Of a DNA stretch of 64,000 nt, positions 9,343-20,279 are shown piece after piece. Position 1 is the first letter of the stretch. Every line of letters starts with the position of its first letter. The notes beneath the pieces were generated by a model. It ran no database searches. It was not told the origin of the DNA and saw only the letters and a list, made by a program, of their open reading frames with translations. This DNA is from Prorocentrum cordatum. Lineage: Eukaryota; Sar; Dinophyceae; Prorocentrales; Prorocentraceae. Location of the stretch: NCBI GenBank assembly GCA_963575745.1, contig CAUYUJ010003614.1:226501-290500 (forward strand). Direction: 5' to 3'. A program made the translations under genes and the position numbers.

Positions 9343-10400
9343 AGTTATTACTGTTGGGCCCCCCAGGCGCCCTGGCGCTCTCGCCTCGGTGCCAACTACA
9401 TTTTCATTGAAAATGAGGCTCACGCTCGAGCGGTTTGGGGGGGCGCCCAAACCGGCCACCAAACAACAACAACGCTCCCGCTCGAGACTTCCTCCTTTTT
9501 TACTCAGAGCCTGTGCTCTTGCTCGCCGTCGGCCGCCCCAACAAAACCAACGTTCCCGCTCGAGACTTCTTCCCGTTTTACCCTGGACTGGCGCGCTGCT
9601 CTTTCTCTCATCGGCGCCGCCCCCAGCAAGAACAACGCTCCCGCTCGAGATTTCCACCTTTTTTAATCAGAGCTGGTTCTCTTGCTCGCCGCCGAAAACC
9701 GCCGCTCCAACAAAACCAGCGCTCCCGCTCGAGATTTCCTCCCGTTTTACGCTGGACTGGCGCCCAACTCTCTTTCGAATTGGCGCCGCCCCCAGCAAGA
9801 ACAACGCTCCCGCTCGAGGCTTCCTCCCTTTTTCCGGAGAACGGTGCTGTTCCTCGCCGCCGACAGCCCCCGTCCCGACAAAACTGCGGCTCCCCCCGCT
9901 CGAGACTTCTTCCCTTCTTACTCAAGGCAGTGTTCCTCCTCGCCGCTGGCAACCGCCGTCCCAACAGAACCAGCGCTCCCGCTCGAGACTTCGTTTTGTT
10001 TTACGTTGAACTAGCGCCCAATTCTCTTCTGCACTGGCGCCGCTCCCAGCAACAGCAGCACCCCTGCTCGAGACTTCTTCAGTTTCTATTCAGGGCCAGG
10101 TCCTTGCCTCTCCGCCGACAGCCCCCATCCCCACCAAGCCAATCCAGTCGCTCGATACTTCCTTGTGCTTTACCCTTGGCTGGGGCTCAACTGGCGGTCT
10201 CGCATCGGCGCAGCAGGGCGCGGGCATGTTTCGAGGCGGGATATGTTGAAATTCCTCGGGGGAGGTGTTTGCAAGACTTCATTGGGCGGGAGATCCGGGA
10301 ATGGGAATAACGGACCCCCACGATAGAACAATACTCCCCCATGAAGGGGATGATTCTCATGATGGTCGCATGCTGCGTGTGGAAGCATCGCGCATGAGGG
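9343..10400 (-). repeat. C-related minisatellite unit between TTG tracts
   Basis: About 15 units of roughly 55-60 bp, each with CGCTCCCGCTCGAGACTTC, run from 9465 to 10170. On the minus strand the tail (9343-9365) resembles the tail of module A and the head (10380-10408) the CAACAATCAT head. It therefore obeys the same unit rule with a different body. Confidence 0.7.
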
Positions 10401-10404
10401 TAAC

Positions 10405-10865
10405 ATGATTGTTGTTGTCGTCGTCCCACCCGCGACCCACCCGCGACCCACCCCGTGACCCGTCCCGCGACCCACCCGCGACCCACCCCGCGACCCACCC
10501 CGCGACCCACTCGCGAACCACTCGCGACCCACCCGCGACCCACCACGTGACCCACCCGCGACCCACCCGCGACCCACCCCGCGACCCACCCGCGACCCAC
10601 CCACGACCCACCTGCGACCCACTTGCGACCCATCTCGCGACCCACCTCGCGACCCCCCGGCGACCCCCCCGCGACCCACAGGCGACCCAACAACGACCCA
10701 CCCGCGACCCACCCGCGACCCATTTGCGACCCACCAGCGACGCACCCGCGACCTAACCACATTGGCTCAGCGAAAAAATCGGCGCCTGCGGCGGGCTCGT
10801 TGTATAATGTGTGAAGCGTTGGCGCCTGCGGCGGGCTTCCCCAGTCTCGCAAACTGCCGACGTCC
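10405..10865 (+). repeat. Module F: TTG, TCGTCGTCCC and CGCGACCCACC minisatellite
   Basis: TTGTTGTTG is followed by TCGTCGTCCC, then about 30 units of 11 bp (CGCGACCCACC, to about 10755), then GGCGCCTGCGGCGGGC. The same order is found at 21120-21620 and, reversed, at 35560-35990. Confidence 0.85.
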
Positions 10866-10899
10866 CCACCGCCCCCTCACTCTTATCCGCATCTGCAGT
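10866..10899 (+). repeat. Terminal motif T2
   Basis: CGCCCCCTCACTCTTATCCG followed by CATCTGCAG. It is the right boundary of the left composite cluster and inverted relative to T1. Confidence 0.65.
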
Positions 10900-11144
10900 G
10901 TGCTACGGTAGACTGCAGGCACTAGTGGCCAGACCTGGGGGAACCAGTCCACCATCCTTCGCATGATCCTGTCCAAGCTGTGGGCGCGATTTGAGCTGAG
11001 AACGGGCGAGCAGCGAAGAGCGAGCAGTCGTAGACTGAGTGCCGTTGGTGTCGTTGCTGTTTCCAGGCGGAGCCGGGTGAAATTCAGTGCCCGCCGGTGA
11101 CTGACTGACTGACTGATTGACTGACTGAACGTCAGGAGGGCGCC
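10900..11144. other. Spacer with (GACT)n
   Basis: Complex sequence ending in GACT tetranucleotide repeats at 11098-11128. No gene seen. Confidence 0.5.
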
Positions 11145-12716
11145 TTGAACAACACATTTCAAACCGCCCGCGGGCGCGCAACCGCAACTGGGCGACACAT
11201 TTCGCACCGTCCGCGGGCGCGCAACAGCAACCGCAACAAGGCGACACACATCAACCCGCCCGCGGGCGCGCAACCGCAACCGCCCCTGGGCGACACATTT
11301 CAACCCACCCGCGGGCGCGCAACCGCAACTGGGCGACAACACAATTCAACCCGCCCGCGGGCGCGCAAGCGCAACCGCAACTGGGCGACACATTTCAACC
11401 CGCCCGCGGGCACGCAACCGCAATCGCACCTGAACGACACATTTCATCCCGCCCGCGGGCGCGCAACCGCAACTGGGCGACATATTTCAACCCGCCCGCG
11501 GGCGCGCAACCGCAACCGCAACTACGCGACACATTTCAACCCGCCCACGGGCGCGCAACCGCAACCGCAACTGGGCGACACATTTCAACACGCCCGCGGG
11601 CGCGCAACCGCAACCGCACCTGGGCGACACATTTCAAACCGCCCGCGGGCGCGCAAGCGCAACCGCAACTGGGCGACACATTTCAACCCGCCCGCGGGCG
11701 CGCAACCGCAACCGAAACTACGCGACACAATTCGACCCGTCCGCGGGCGCGCAAACGCAACCGCAACTGGGCGACACATTTTAACCCGCCCGCGGGCGCG
11801 CGAGCGCAACCACACCTGGGCGACACATTTCAACACGCCCGCGGGCGCGCAACCGCAACTGGGCGACACATTTCAAGCCGTCCGCGACGCGTAACCGCAA
11901 CAACAACTACGCGACACATTTCGACCCGCCCGCGGGCGCGCAACCGCAACCGCAACTGGGCGACACATTTCAACCCACCCGAGGGCGCGCAACCGCAACA
12001 GCAACTACGCGACACACTTCGACCCGCCCGCGGGCGCGCAAGCGCAACCGCAACTGGGCGACACATTTCAACCCGCCCGCGGGCGCGCAACCGCAACCGC
12101 AACTACGCGACACAATTCGACCCGTCCGCGGGCGCGCAAACGCAACCGCAACTGGGCGACACATTTTAACCCGCCCGCGGGCGCGCGAGCGCAACCACAC
12201 CTGGGCAACACATTTCAACACGCCCGCGGGCGCGCAACCGCAACTGGGCGACACATGTCAAGCCGCCCGCGACGCGTAACCGCAACAGCAACTACGCGAC
12301 ACATTTCGACCCGCCCGCGGGCGCGCAACCGCAACCGCAACTGGGCGACACATTCCAACCCACCCGAGGGCGCGCAACCGCAACAACAACTACGCGACAC
12401 ACTTCGACCCGCCCGCGGGCGCGCAACCGCAACCGCAACTGGGCGACACATTTCAACCCACTCGAGGGCGCGCAACCGCAACAGCAACTACGCGACACAC
12501 TTCGACCCGCCCGCGGGCGCGCAACCGCAACCGCAACTGGGCGACACATTTCAACCCGCCCGCGGGCGCACAACCGCAACCGCACCTGGGCGACACATTT
12601 CGACCCGCCCGCGGGCGCGCAACCGCAACCGCTACTGGGCGACACATGTCAACCCGCCCGCGGGCGCGCAACCGCAACCGCACCTGGGCGACACATTTCA
12701 ACCCGCCCGCGGGCAG
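11145..12716. repeat. Minisatellite with CCGCCCGCGGGCGCGCAA core
   Basis: About 30 units of roughly 45-55 bp: CCCGCCCGCGGGCGCGCAAC, then one or two CCGCAA, then CTGGGCGACACATTTCAA. A higher-order period is visible, since the block around 11800-11920 recurs nearly unchanged 385 bp later at 12186-12311. The self-complementary CCGCGGG core recurs in each unit. Frames here encode TRPRARNRNRNWATHF-type repeats only. Confidence 0.92.
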
Positions 12717-12965
12717 GAGGAAGACGAAGAGGACAGGGAGCAGGCGAAGGAAAAGGATGATCTGGTGCAGGAGCAGGTGGAGGAGGAGAGGGAGGAGGAC
12801 GAGGAGGAGGTAAAGGAGGAGGTAAGGGAGGAGGAGGAGGAGGAGGAGGAGGAGGAGGAGGAGCAGCAGCAGCAGGAGGAGCAGCAGGACGAGGAGGAGG
12901 AGGACGAACAGGAGGAGGAGGACCAGGACGGCCAGGAGGAGGAGGAGGAGGAGGAGGAGGAGGAC
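12717..12965 (+). repeat. (AGG)n-rich tract
   Basis: GAGGAGGAC/GAG repeats. The Glu-rich and Leu-rich frames are repeat translations. Confidence 0.9.
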
Positions 12966-13194
12966 GATGGGGAGGGGGATGCCAGGGTGGTGCTGCATGG
13001 GAGGGTGCACGAGCAGGTGCTTGTTGCGAAGGACGGAGGAGGATGAGGTGGTTGACGTCAAGGAGGATATGGGCGTGGAGGTGGATGTCCTCCTCACGGT
13101 CTCTGGGCGTGACCCGCGGTTTTCCGCCGGGATGCTGCCTCTGATCTTGTTGTTGCTCTGGTGCTTGTCGTGGTCAGCGTGGCTGGGTGCGTCG

Positions 13195-13300
13195 CGGCAG
13201 GGGTGGATAGGTCGCGGGTGGGTCGCGGCGCGTATGGGTCGCGACGGGGTGGGTCGCAGGTGGGTCGCGGCGCGGGTGGGTCGCGACCCACCCTCTCTGC
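13195..13300 (-). repeat. GGGTCGCGG minisatellite (F-type)
   Basis: About ten units of the reverse of the 11-bp F repeat, directly preceding a terminal motif. Confidence 0.85.
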
Positions 13301-13310
13301 GACCCATCCG

Positions 13311-13340
13311 CGCCCCCTCACTCCTATCCGCAACTGCGGG
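13311..13340 (+). repeat. Terminal motif T3
   Basis: CGCCCCCTCACTCCTATCCG followed by CAACTGCGGG, in the same orientation as T2. Confidence 0.6.
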
Positions 13341-13779
13341 AGACGAGGTGTTATTTATCCACTACGGGAGAATCGGAACCACGAGGCTTGCCCACCGCCA
13401 AAGGGGATCCATTCGACTGACAAATCACGTCCACCCCACTCTCGCACGCAAGAGACGGGAAAAGTTGGATCCATGCCTCCGACGCGAAAGAAAATAATTC
13501 GGCCTGGGAGTGCATGCGCTGTAAGTTACGGGGTGCAAGCTCCGTGGTGGAAGCCATGTGGTGCAACGCATGTGGTGGGAAGCCACACCAACTCGCCCTC
13601 GCTAACAAGTGGTCGGCCGCAAGCCGGTGTTGGCCCGTGGACCAGCATTGGGAGAAAACTCCCCCGAGGCTGTAGTAGGCCTGTTGGCATTCTTAACTGG
13701 CGCCTGTTGGAGCTTCCGGCAGCGCTGGCAGGATCCTCCGAATGAGCGCTGTAGCCATTACTGGTAAGATGCTGTCAGA
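13341..13779. other. No gene recognised
   Basis: Complex sequence. 13670-13780 contains degenerate units like those at 1860-2094. Nothing protein-like was recognised. Confidence 0.4.
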
Positions 13780-13925
13780 ACTCTAGCTGCACCTCACCCA
13801 GAACCGTGCCCCCTGACATGGCGAGACGGGGTAGAGTCCCAAATGCTGTCAGTGAAGACGTACGACATCTTCTTAAGGACGCCCCTCCCTTCCCAGTAGC
13901 GCCCACTCGCGAACCCCCCACCCTT
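13780..13925. repeat. Dispersed repeat, copy 2
   Basis: Aligns with 2095-2270 (shared CCAAATGCTG and CCCTTCCCAGTAG blocks) and is likewise followed by a CCAAGA array. Confidence 0.6.
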
Positions 13926-13959
13926 TCTCGAGGCTCGAGTGGCGCTTTCCTGGCAAGAC

Positions 13960-14410
13960 GCCCAAGTTGGCTTCGGAGACAGCCGAGGCAGGCCACCACG
14001 GCCGCCAAAACGGCCCAAGATGCATCCAAGACAGTCCAAGAGGGCACAACGAATGCCCCAAATGTCCCCAAGATGGCCTGAGACGCCCCGAATAAACGGT
14101 CTAAGAGGCTCCAAGAGGACACGGACTCGGGCCCGAGGAGTCAAACTCATTCTCTTGTATCCAAGTTTGCGTTCTCACGTTTTCGCGCTCTCACGTTTCC
14201 GGCCAAAGAGGCTCTAAAGCTGGCCCAGGAGGCTCTCAACATCAAATGCACTCCAAGATGGCTCCCAAAGAACCCCCAGGCCGCCCAGCCCCAACACGGA
14301 CTCCGAAGGCGACAGACTGCCCCGGAGCGCGCCAGGACGGCCCAAGGAGCCCCCGGGAGGCCCCGCTGGGCCACCAAGATGCCCCCTGAGGCCTGCAAAA
14401 GACTCCAAGA
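13960..14410 (+). repeat. CCAAGA-motif array
   Basis: Many spaced copies of CCAAGAYGG, CCAAGAGG and CCCAAAG at about 10-15 bp spacing within complex sequence. Confidence 0.7.
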
Positions 14411-15400
14411 GAGGAGGAGGGAAGAAGATGACGGTAAGAACACGACGAGCACGAGGGAAGATACCTTCACACGGCAGACGAGAGAGCGTATCACACGTTG
14501 CGGCTCCCCCCCCCTCCCCATGCCTCGGGACACGAGGCGTCACATGTTGCGGCTCCATTTGCGCTCCTCAAACAATCATCACCCAAACTGCAGGGCCGAC
14601 ACGGTGGTGGGTCTTGCCGAAACCAGATAAATAGAGAACTTATCAGTGCTACAAGGGCTCTTGCTCGGATCCGAGTGGAGCTGCAGCCACTCGTAGTAGA
14701 ATCCAAACATAGCTGTAGCCACCACTCATCATAGGAACACGTTAGAGCTGCAGCCGACCGTAATAAAAACCCAGCTGTGAGCGATCCTAATGACAACCTG
14801 TGTTTGTTCCGTCGGGTTCTCCAAACAACAGTGACACCAAGGGGTCCGCACATGCGTTCTCAAATATGGCAAAATGCCCAATATTACTTAGTGAACGGTC
14901 CCCAGGGCCAGTTCTCTGAGACGCCTTTGTGAGGATGAAGGGGGTCAATTCCAGAGCACTGGATAGGGCAAATTTTTAAGGCACATTTTGGGGCAGAGTT
15001 CACCTTCGCGTTCCGGGTCAGTAGGCAATTCGGGCCAGGAGAGCCCCGCAGGGGACGAACCGCTGGTCTGACTGCGCCAAAAAAGCTGCGCCGACGCGCC
15101 CTGGCTTGACTTGACTGGGGACAACAGACAACGAGGACCATGACCAGGACTGAACGCGGAAACGTCGGGGCCATCGTCAATTCGTAGACCATCCTCGCGA
15201 ATCCGTGACGGCAGGCATGGGCCATGACCGAGATGGGCGTCGACAAGATCCCGCGACATCGTGGTCATGGTCGTCGCGTTTCTTCCCTCGGCGATCGGGG
15301 GGAAGAGGAAACGTCAAGCGAGAGAGCGCGGACACAGGCGCGTCGGCAGAGCAATCGCGCGCCGGCCACGACGGCGACGAGCCTCGGGTTTCTGTCGGCG
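14411..15400. other. No gene recognised; short degenerate repeats
   Basis: 14640-14790 has loose units with GAGCTGCAGCC. The remainder is complex with no supported gene on either strand. Confidence 0.4.
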
Positions 15401-15409
15401 GCGAGCGAT

Positions 15410-15560
15410 GAAAAAGAAGAAGGCCTTCTCAGAAGGCGGCGGGGCTTCTCAGACGCCCTCGCGCCTTCTGAGAAGCTTCCCGTGCCTTCGGAAAGCTTCG
15501 AACGCTCGTCGGAAGGCCGGGGGACTCCCGAGCCTTCTGAGAAAGCCCGCCCCTTCTCGA
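15410..15560. repeat. CTTCTGAGAAG palindromic repeat
   Basis: Repeated self-complementary pieces such as GCCTTCTCAGAAGGC and CCTTCTGAGAAGC. Related stretches lie at 29275-29335 and 57060-57160. Confidence 0.7.
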
Positions 15561-15976
15561 TTACTAAAGGGGCCCTGGGACACACAAACAAATAGACACA
15601 AATAACAGAAGTCCCCCCATTTTCCCATATTCTCTGGGTGTTCGTCCTCCACCCCACTTCCCATATTTTTCCATCTTTTCCTGGGAGTCGACGATCAGTT
15701 GTGTCTGTGTGTGTCGTTCCCTCCTGGATTACCCCCCCCCCCGGGGCTGGCCGCCGACAAGACGCAGCTTTGCCCAGGCCCTCGGTGCGCACCGTGCGGT
15801 GCGCGGCCTGCCGGCGCGGCGCGGTGCGGCGGCGGCGAGCGCGCCCGGGCGTTGGCCCCGTCGAGGGCCCGCGGAGGCCGCGCCGCAGAGGCCGCTCGGT
15901 CGATGGGCTTCTGCTTGCAGGCAGCCGGGCCTCTGCGCCCCCCGGCCGTGGGCAGGGGGTGCTCGTCTTTAGGGGG

Positions 15977-16013
15977 GATTTCTGAGGGGGCGCCGCCCTC
16001 CCCCTCAGAAATC
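15977..16013. other. Perfect hairpin, 14-bp stem
   Basis: GATTTCTGAGGGGG pairs exactly with CCCCCTCAGAAATC across a 9-nt loop. It could form in DNA or RNA. No gene adjoins it, so a terminator role is not claimed. Confidence 0.85.
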
Positions 16014-16055
16014 GTGGGGGTCAGGGGTAGGGCTCGCAAGTGGCCCCCTAGTCTT

Positions 16056-16155
16056 GCCATCGCTCGGACGTCCAGTCCCAGCTCACGGTTCGGTTTCGTG
16101 CGTGTTGTGTTGCGTGCCGCGAGGCGATCCGATATGCTCTTCAATGGTCCACGTT
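16056..16155. repeat. Dispersed repeat shared with 53221-53326
   Basis: CTTGCCATCGCTCGGACGTC is identical at both loci, and similarity continues for about 100 bp (GGTGTCG-GCGTGT, GATCC, ATGCTC, GGTCC). Confidence 0.75.
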
Positions 16156-16249
16156 GACTGGCGCTGGCCTCGCGAGCAAAAAAGATCAAACGTCCGAACG
16201 CTGCCAAGTAGTCCCAGATGGTTTGCTTTGTGTAGAGGGCCCAAGACAA

Positions 16250-16355
16250 GGCAAAAGCGCAAACCTTTGGAGCTCGGCGCGTACTTCTTGGACCTGCGCT
16301 GGGCCCCCTTGCTGGGAGCGCCGAAAGTTTGTGCTTATGTTTGCTGATGCTTCTT
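16250..16355. repeat. Foldback family 1, rearranged copy
   Basis: Left arm with GGCGCGTACTTCTTGGACC-TGCGCTGG, then the outer part of a right arm (AAAGTTTGTGCTTATG). The inner right arm is missing. For the family see 52184-52374. A half arm also sits at 16635-16670. Confidence 0.55.
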
Positions 16356-16384
16356 CGACAGATGGCATTCGCGATGAGACACCA

Positions 16385-16625
16385 CCGTAGCAGGAGAGCC
16401 CAGAATCGAATCGACAAGTCGGGTCGGCGATCGACATGAATCGAATCGACGGAAATCGGCGACCGAGTCGGGAGAAGTCAAATCGGCAAACATCGGCAGG
16501 CCAGTGGGCCTCCGTTGAGGACGCGGCATCCACATCGGAATCCGAAGTCGGACCGAATCGGAGGAATCGGAAGCCATCGAAATCGAGTCGCATCGAATCG
16601 GGGGAATCGAAATGAGCCCCGCCGT
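16385..16625. repeat. GAATCG-rich interspersed repeat
   Basis: Repeated TCGAATCG, CGGAATCCGAAG and GGAATCGGAAG. Similar word content occurs at 61855-62000 and 62690-62910. Confidence 0.6.
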
Positions 16626-16814
16626 CGCGCATCTACAGAGACGTTGAAAGCCTGCGCGAAGCCTCGCGACGGGGCGCGCGCGAGCACGCCACTTTGTCCG
16701 CCGCGAGCCTCTGCTGCTCAGGTCGGGGGCCCGCCAGACGACTTCTGTCCGCTCTTGCCGGTGCATGCCGTGTTCGGCAGCAAGCCTCTACGCACTCATC
16801 GCCCCACCTCCATT

Positions 16815-17155
16815 TTCCCTGCCCCTCCTCTCCTCCTTCTCCTCCTCCTCCTCCTCCTCCTCCTCCTCCTCGCTCCTCGCTCCTCGCTCCTCGCTCCTCG
16901 CTCCTCGCTCCTCCTCCTCCTCCTCCTCCACCTCGCTCCTCGCTCCTCGCTCCTCGCTCCTCGCTCCTCCACGTCGCTCCTCGCTCCTCGCTCCTCGCTC
17001 CTCGCCTCTCGCTCCTCCTCCTCCTCCTCCTCCTCCTCCTCCTCCACCTCGCTCCTCGCTCCTCGCTCCTCGCTCTCCTCCTCGCTCCTCCCTCCTCCTC
17101 CTCCTCCTCCTCCTCCTCCTCCTCCTCCTCCTCCTCCTCCTCCTCCTCCTCCTCG
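16815..17155. repeat. CTC/CTCG microsatellite
   Basis: CTCCTC blocks alternate with CTCGCTCCT blocks. All long frames here are repeat translations. Confidence 0.95.
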
Positions 17156-17409
17156 TCCCCAGACCTCCGACGCCGTGATTCTTCGCAACGTGGCCGCCCA
17201 AACGTCTGCATGGACCTCTTCTCCTGGGACCGACTGTTGACCCCCGAGCCGCTCGCGACGGCCACAGGGGCCCGCGAAGGCCCCGGCGGTGGAAGACCGT
17301 CGGGATCTCCCGCCGCTGCTTTTCACGACGCGACCGCTTCGCCTCCGCTGTCCCGGGGAGGCCGGGAGGCCGGAGCGAAGGGGTCGAGAGCGACTCGTGC
17401 GAAAGGTTG

Positions 17410-17550
17410 GAGCAGGAGCAGGAGCAGGAAAAGGAGGAGGAAGAGGAGGAGGAGGGTGAGAAGGAGGGGGGGGGAGGGGGAGGAGGAGGAAGAGGAGCAG
17501 GGTGAGAAGGAGCAGGAGGAGGAGGAGGAGGAGGAGGAGGAGGAGGCGGA
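17410..17550. repeat. AGG-rich tract
   Basis: GGAGCAGGAGCAGG and GAGGAGGAGG repeats, complementary in composition to the tract at 16815-17155. Confidence 0.9.
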
Positions 17551-17686
17551 GGCGACTTCGTGCGCTGCGGCGGCGCGCCTTTGGGGGGAGAGGTTAGCGA
17601 AGAGGCAGGCATCCTCAGAGGGCGGCGGGGCGGATCCGAAGCCCTCGGGCTTTCTGGGGCGCGCCCTCTGCAGCCTCGGAAAAAAA

Positions 17687-17735
17687 ACTTAGATTTAGGT
17701 GGGGCATGTCCTCCTACATGCGGATTTTGTGTGTG
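17687..17735 (-). repeat. Isolated arm of the 51-kb MITE family
   Basis: CTTAGATTTAGGTGGGGCATG followed by a small stem and GGATTTT, as in the arms at 51013-51060 and 51150-51194. Confidence 0.6.
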
Positions 17736-17742
<7 letters not shown>

Positions 17743-17782
<40 letters not shown>

Positions 17783-18520
17783 TATTTTATATTTTTACAG
17801 GGCGGGGGACCCCGGAAAAGCGGCACACGGTCCCCCCCCTCCCCCCCCCGCAAACGAATTTCGGCTCCCCGAGCCTTTGGGGCGCTCCTGCAGAGTGCTT
17901 CGTGTCTGTCCTGCGAGTGCGACGCGAAAAAAAAAACACGACGGCCAAAAAGGGCCCCGAAACACCCAAAGATCGGCCCAAAACGCCCAATCTGGGCCCA
18001 AGACTGCCCAAGACGCGTCCAAGACGCCCCCAGACCCCCAAGAGGCCTCCCAAGAGAGCCCCGACTGGCTATACAATTGTTGATTTTCCAGTGTGTTTTC
18101 GATGTTTTTGGCCTTTTTCGCTTTTCCCGCTTCCCGACGCCCGACAATGGCCCACGAGGCCCACTAGATCGCCCCAGTACTGCCCAAGAGGCTCCCAAGA
18201 AGGCCCCAACACGGTCCAGGAGGGCTCCGAGACCGCCCAAGAGGCGCCCAAGACGGCCCAAGAGAGCACCAAGGCGGCCCCAAGAGAGACCCAAGAGGGC
18301 GCCCAAACATTCAAAAACTAAATTTTCCGCCGCGAGAGGGCCCCAAGAGGCCCGGAGAGAGCCCCATGAGGCCCCAAGAGGCTCCCAAGAGGCCCCAAGG
18401 AACCCCCAAGAGGCCCCCAAGAGGCCCCACAAAAATCCCACTAGCCCCAAAACGCCCCGCACACGCTTCAAAATTGCCCCCCAGAGGGCCCCGAGAGGCG
18501 CGCCACGAGATCCCAACACA
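17743..18520 (+). repeat. Composite G element, copy 1: (TA)n, G/C-run segment, CCAAGA array
   Basis: (TA)n 17743-17780, then TATTTTTACAGGGCGGGGG, runs of C, CCCCGAGCC, and from 17935 an array of CCAAGA motifs spaced about 10-12 bp. The same order occurs in reverse at 20280-21000. Confidence 0.75.
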
Positions 18521-18539
18521 GCGGTCTCCCCCTCTCATT

Positions 18540-18935
18540 ATCCCTTCTCTTTGTCGTCGCCTTCTTCGTCGTCGTCGTTGTCGTATCCAATGGCGCAGCG
18601 AAGCCATTTTCCGTTCAAACCACCGAAGGACCCAAGAACTCCTCCTCCTCTTCCTCATTCTCTTCCTCCTCTACCTCCTCCTCCTCCCTCTCCTAATTCC
18701 CCGTGATGTTTCACGTTCCGCCCCGTCAAAGGTCTAGCAGAAGCAGCTCTCCTCACTCTCCCAAGTCTCTGCTGCGAATTTCTTCCGCGACACCTCGGCT
18801 GTGCCCCAGATATCCACATAATCTGTCCTCTTCATCCTCGTTCCTCCTCTTCATCCTCCTCCGCTTCCTCCTCCTCCTCCTCCTTCTCCTCATCCTCTTC
18901 ATGTTCCTCCTCCCGCCTCGAGTGAGCTTCTCGCA
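18540..18935. repeat. TCG/CCT-rich tract
   Basis: CTTCGTCGTCGTC followed by CTCCTCCTC-rich DNA. No gene seen. Confidence 0.75.
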
Positions 18936-19194
18936 ACGCTCAGTACAAACCGTCGGGGCCACGACGCCATCTCATCCGGACGCGCTGTTGGGAACCAGGG
19001 TTTTTGCGACATTTCGGAGATCAGGCCGTCGGGAACCTTCGGTTTCAGCATACATCCTGGGGAAACACTCCCTGGGGACTCACGGCCGCGCGAACACTTG
19101 CAACGTCCTCCCCCTGTTCCTCCTCCTCCTCCTCCTCCGCTTGACTCGCAGAGAGGCCGAGCGGCACCGCGCCGCGCCGCCAGGGACGGGGAGA

Positions 19195-19320
19195 ATGGGC
19201 ACAAAAAGAAGCGGAGAGGGGGGCGAGGAAGAGGAGGAGGAACAGGAGGAGGAGGAGGAGGGGGGGGGGGAGGGGGAGGAGGAGGAAAGGAAAAGGGGAA
19301 GGAGGAAGAAGAGACAACGG
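19195..19320. repeat. AGG-rich tract
   Basis: GGAGGAGGAA and G-run repeats. No gene seen. Confidence 0.85.
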
Positions 19321-19324
19321 AAAG

Positions 19325-19795
19325 TTGTCTAATCACCTTCGCCAGAGATATGCTCGCAACTCCGACCTCAGAAGCGCCTTGCTTCGCATCGGTCCCGCCG
19401 TTTTCGCTTGAGACATCATCGCAGCTCTGGGGCCCGAGACACTCTCAGTTGAGGTGTTCCAGCCACTGTCGCCTGAGACGCTCTCGCAAGTCTCACCTCG
19501 GAGGTGCCTTGCGCCATGGTGGTTCGGCCTTTTTCGCGTGCGACTTCCCGCAACTCTAAGTTCAAGGATGCCCTGAGCAGAGGTGTTCAGACCACTCCTC
19601 GTTTGAAACTTTCTCGCACGGCTAACTTCGGATATGCCCTCCCCTGAGCGGAGGTGTTCAGGCCATTTTCACCTGGGACGTCCTCGCAACACTGACCTCG
19701 GCGACGCACTGTCCCATGGTAGTTCGACCACGTTTGCCTGAGACCCTCGCGCCTCTTAGTGGCGCGATGATACGAACAACTGGTCAGGCCATTAC
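19325..19795. repeat. Degenerate tandem repeat, about 75-80 bp
   Basis: About six units share GAGGTGTTC-GGCC, GCCTGAGACR and CTCGCAA-CT-ACCTC. Divergence is high. Confidence 0.65.
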
Positions 19796-19974
19796 GGCCT
19801 GATATACGCATGTGTATGCGCACACACATAGTTACACTGACCATTTGCATATACATGTACATCGCCATACAAACGTGTATTTGTATATATATATATACAC
19901 ATGTACGATGCATTCATAGACGCACGTGTGTGCGCATGTACGCACGTTCGCACTCCGCTAGCGTGCGAAATCCA

Positions 19975-20090
19975 AAGGACCAAGGTGCATGGCGCGCAGC
20001 GCCAATGCAGTCTTGTATATATATATATATACACACACATACATACATACAAGACTGCAGTGGCGCTTCGCGCCATGCACTTTGGTCCTT
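19975..20090. repeat. Foldback element with 44-bp arms
   Basis: Arms 19975-20018 and 20047-20090 are reverse complements at 41 of 44 positions, separated by a 28-nt TA/CA spacer. Each arm also contains the internal palindrome GGCGCGMAGCGCC. No target duplication is evident. Confidence 0.85.
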
Positions 20091-20279
20091 GAAGTGTGGT
20101 ATGCAGGCGGAATTGCAGGAAGGTCAAGCCGACAATTTAGCGATAACTCCTTGTTGCCTTTTCCGGCATCCCCGCTATAATAGTGTGATTCGTTATCCTT
20201 CCTTCATGCTTCTTTTTCCTCATTTTCGCCATACCCTGCGCATTCTCCCCATCCTCCTCAGCTCTTTATTGCGGAGGCT

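Larger units (their letters stand above)
5479..10899 (-). mobile_element. Composite repeat cluster, left copy
   Basis: An ordered set of modules is separated by (TTG)n tracts and bounded at both ends by the same terminal motif in inverted orientation (5479-5503 and 10866-10899). Order on the plus strand: terminal motif, module E, TTG, C/B, TTG, A, TTG, A, TTG, D, C, a 42-bp minisatellite, (TCG)n, a B-like head, TTG, a further minisatellite unit, TTG, module F, terminal motif. The cluster at 35493-41925 has the same modules in the opposite orientation. No transposase or other enzyme is recognisable inside, so movement, if any, would be non-autonomous. This is inference from structure. Confidence 0.6.

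Noticed and set aside
11145-13307. Arg/Asn-rich and poly-Leu/poly-Glu frames up to 284 codons
   Set aside because: They are translations of the CCGCGGG minisatellite and of the AGG/CCT tract. The apparent transmembrane poly-Leu is a microsatellite.
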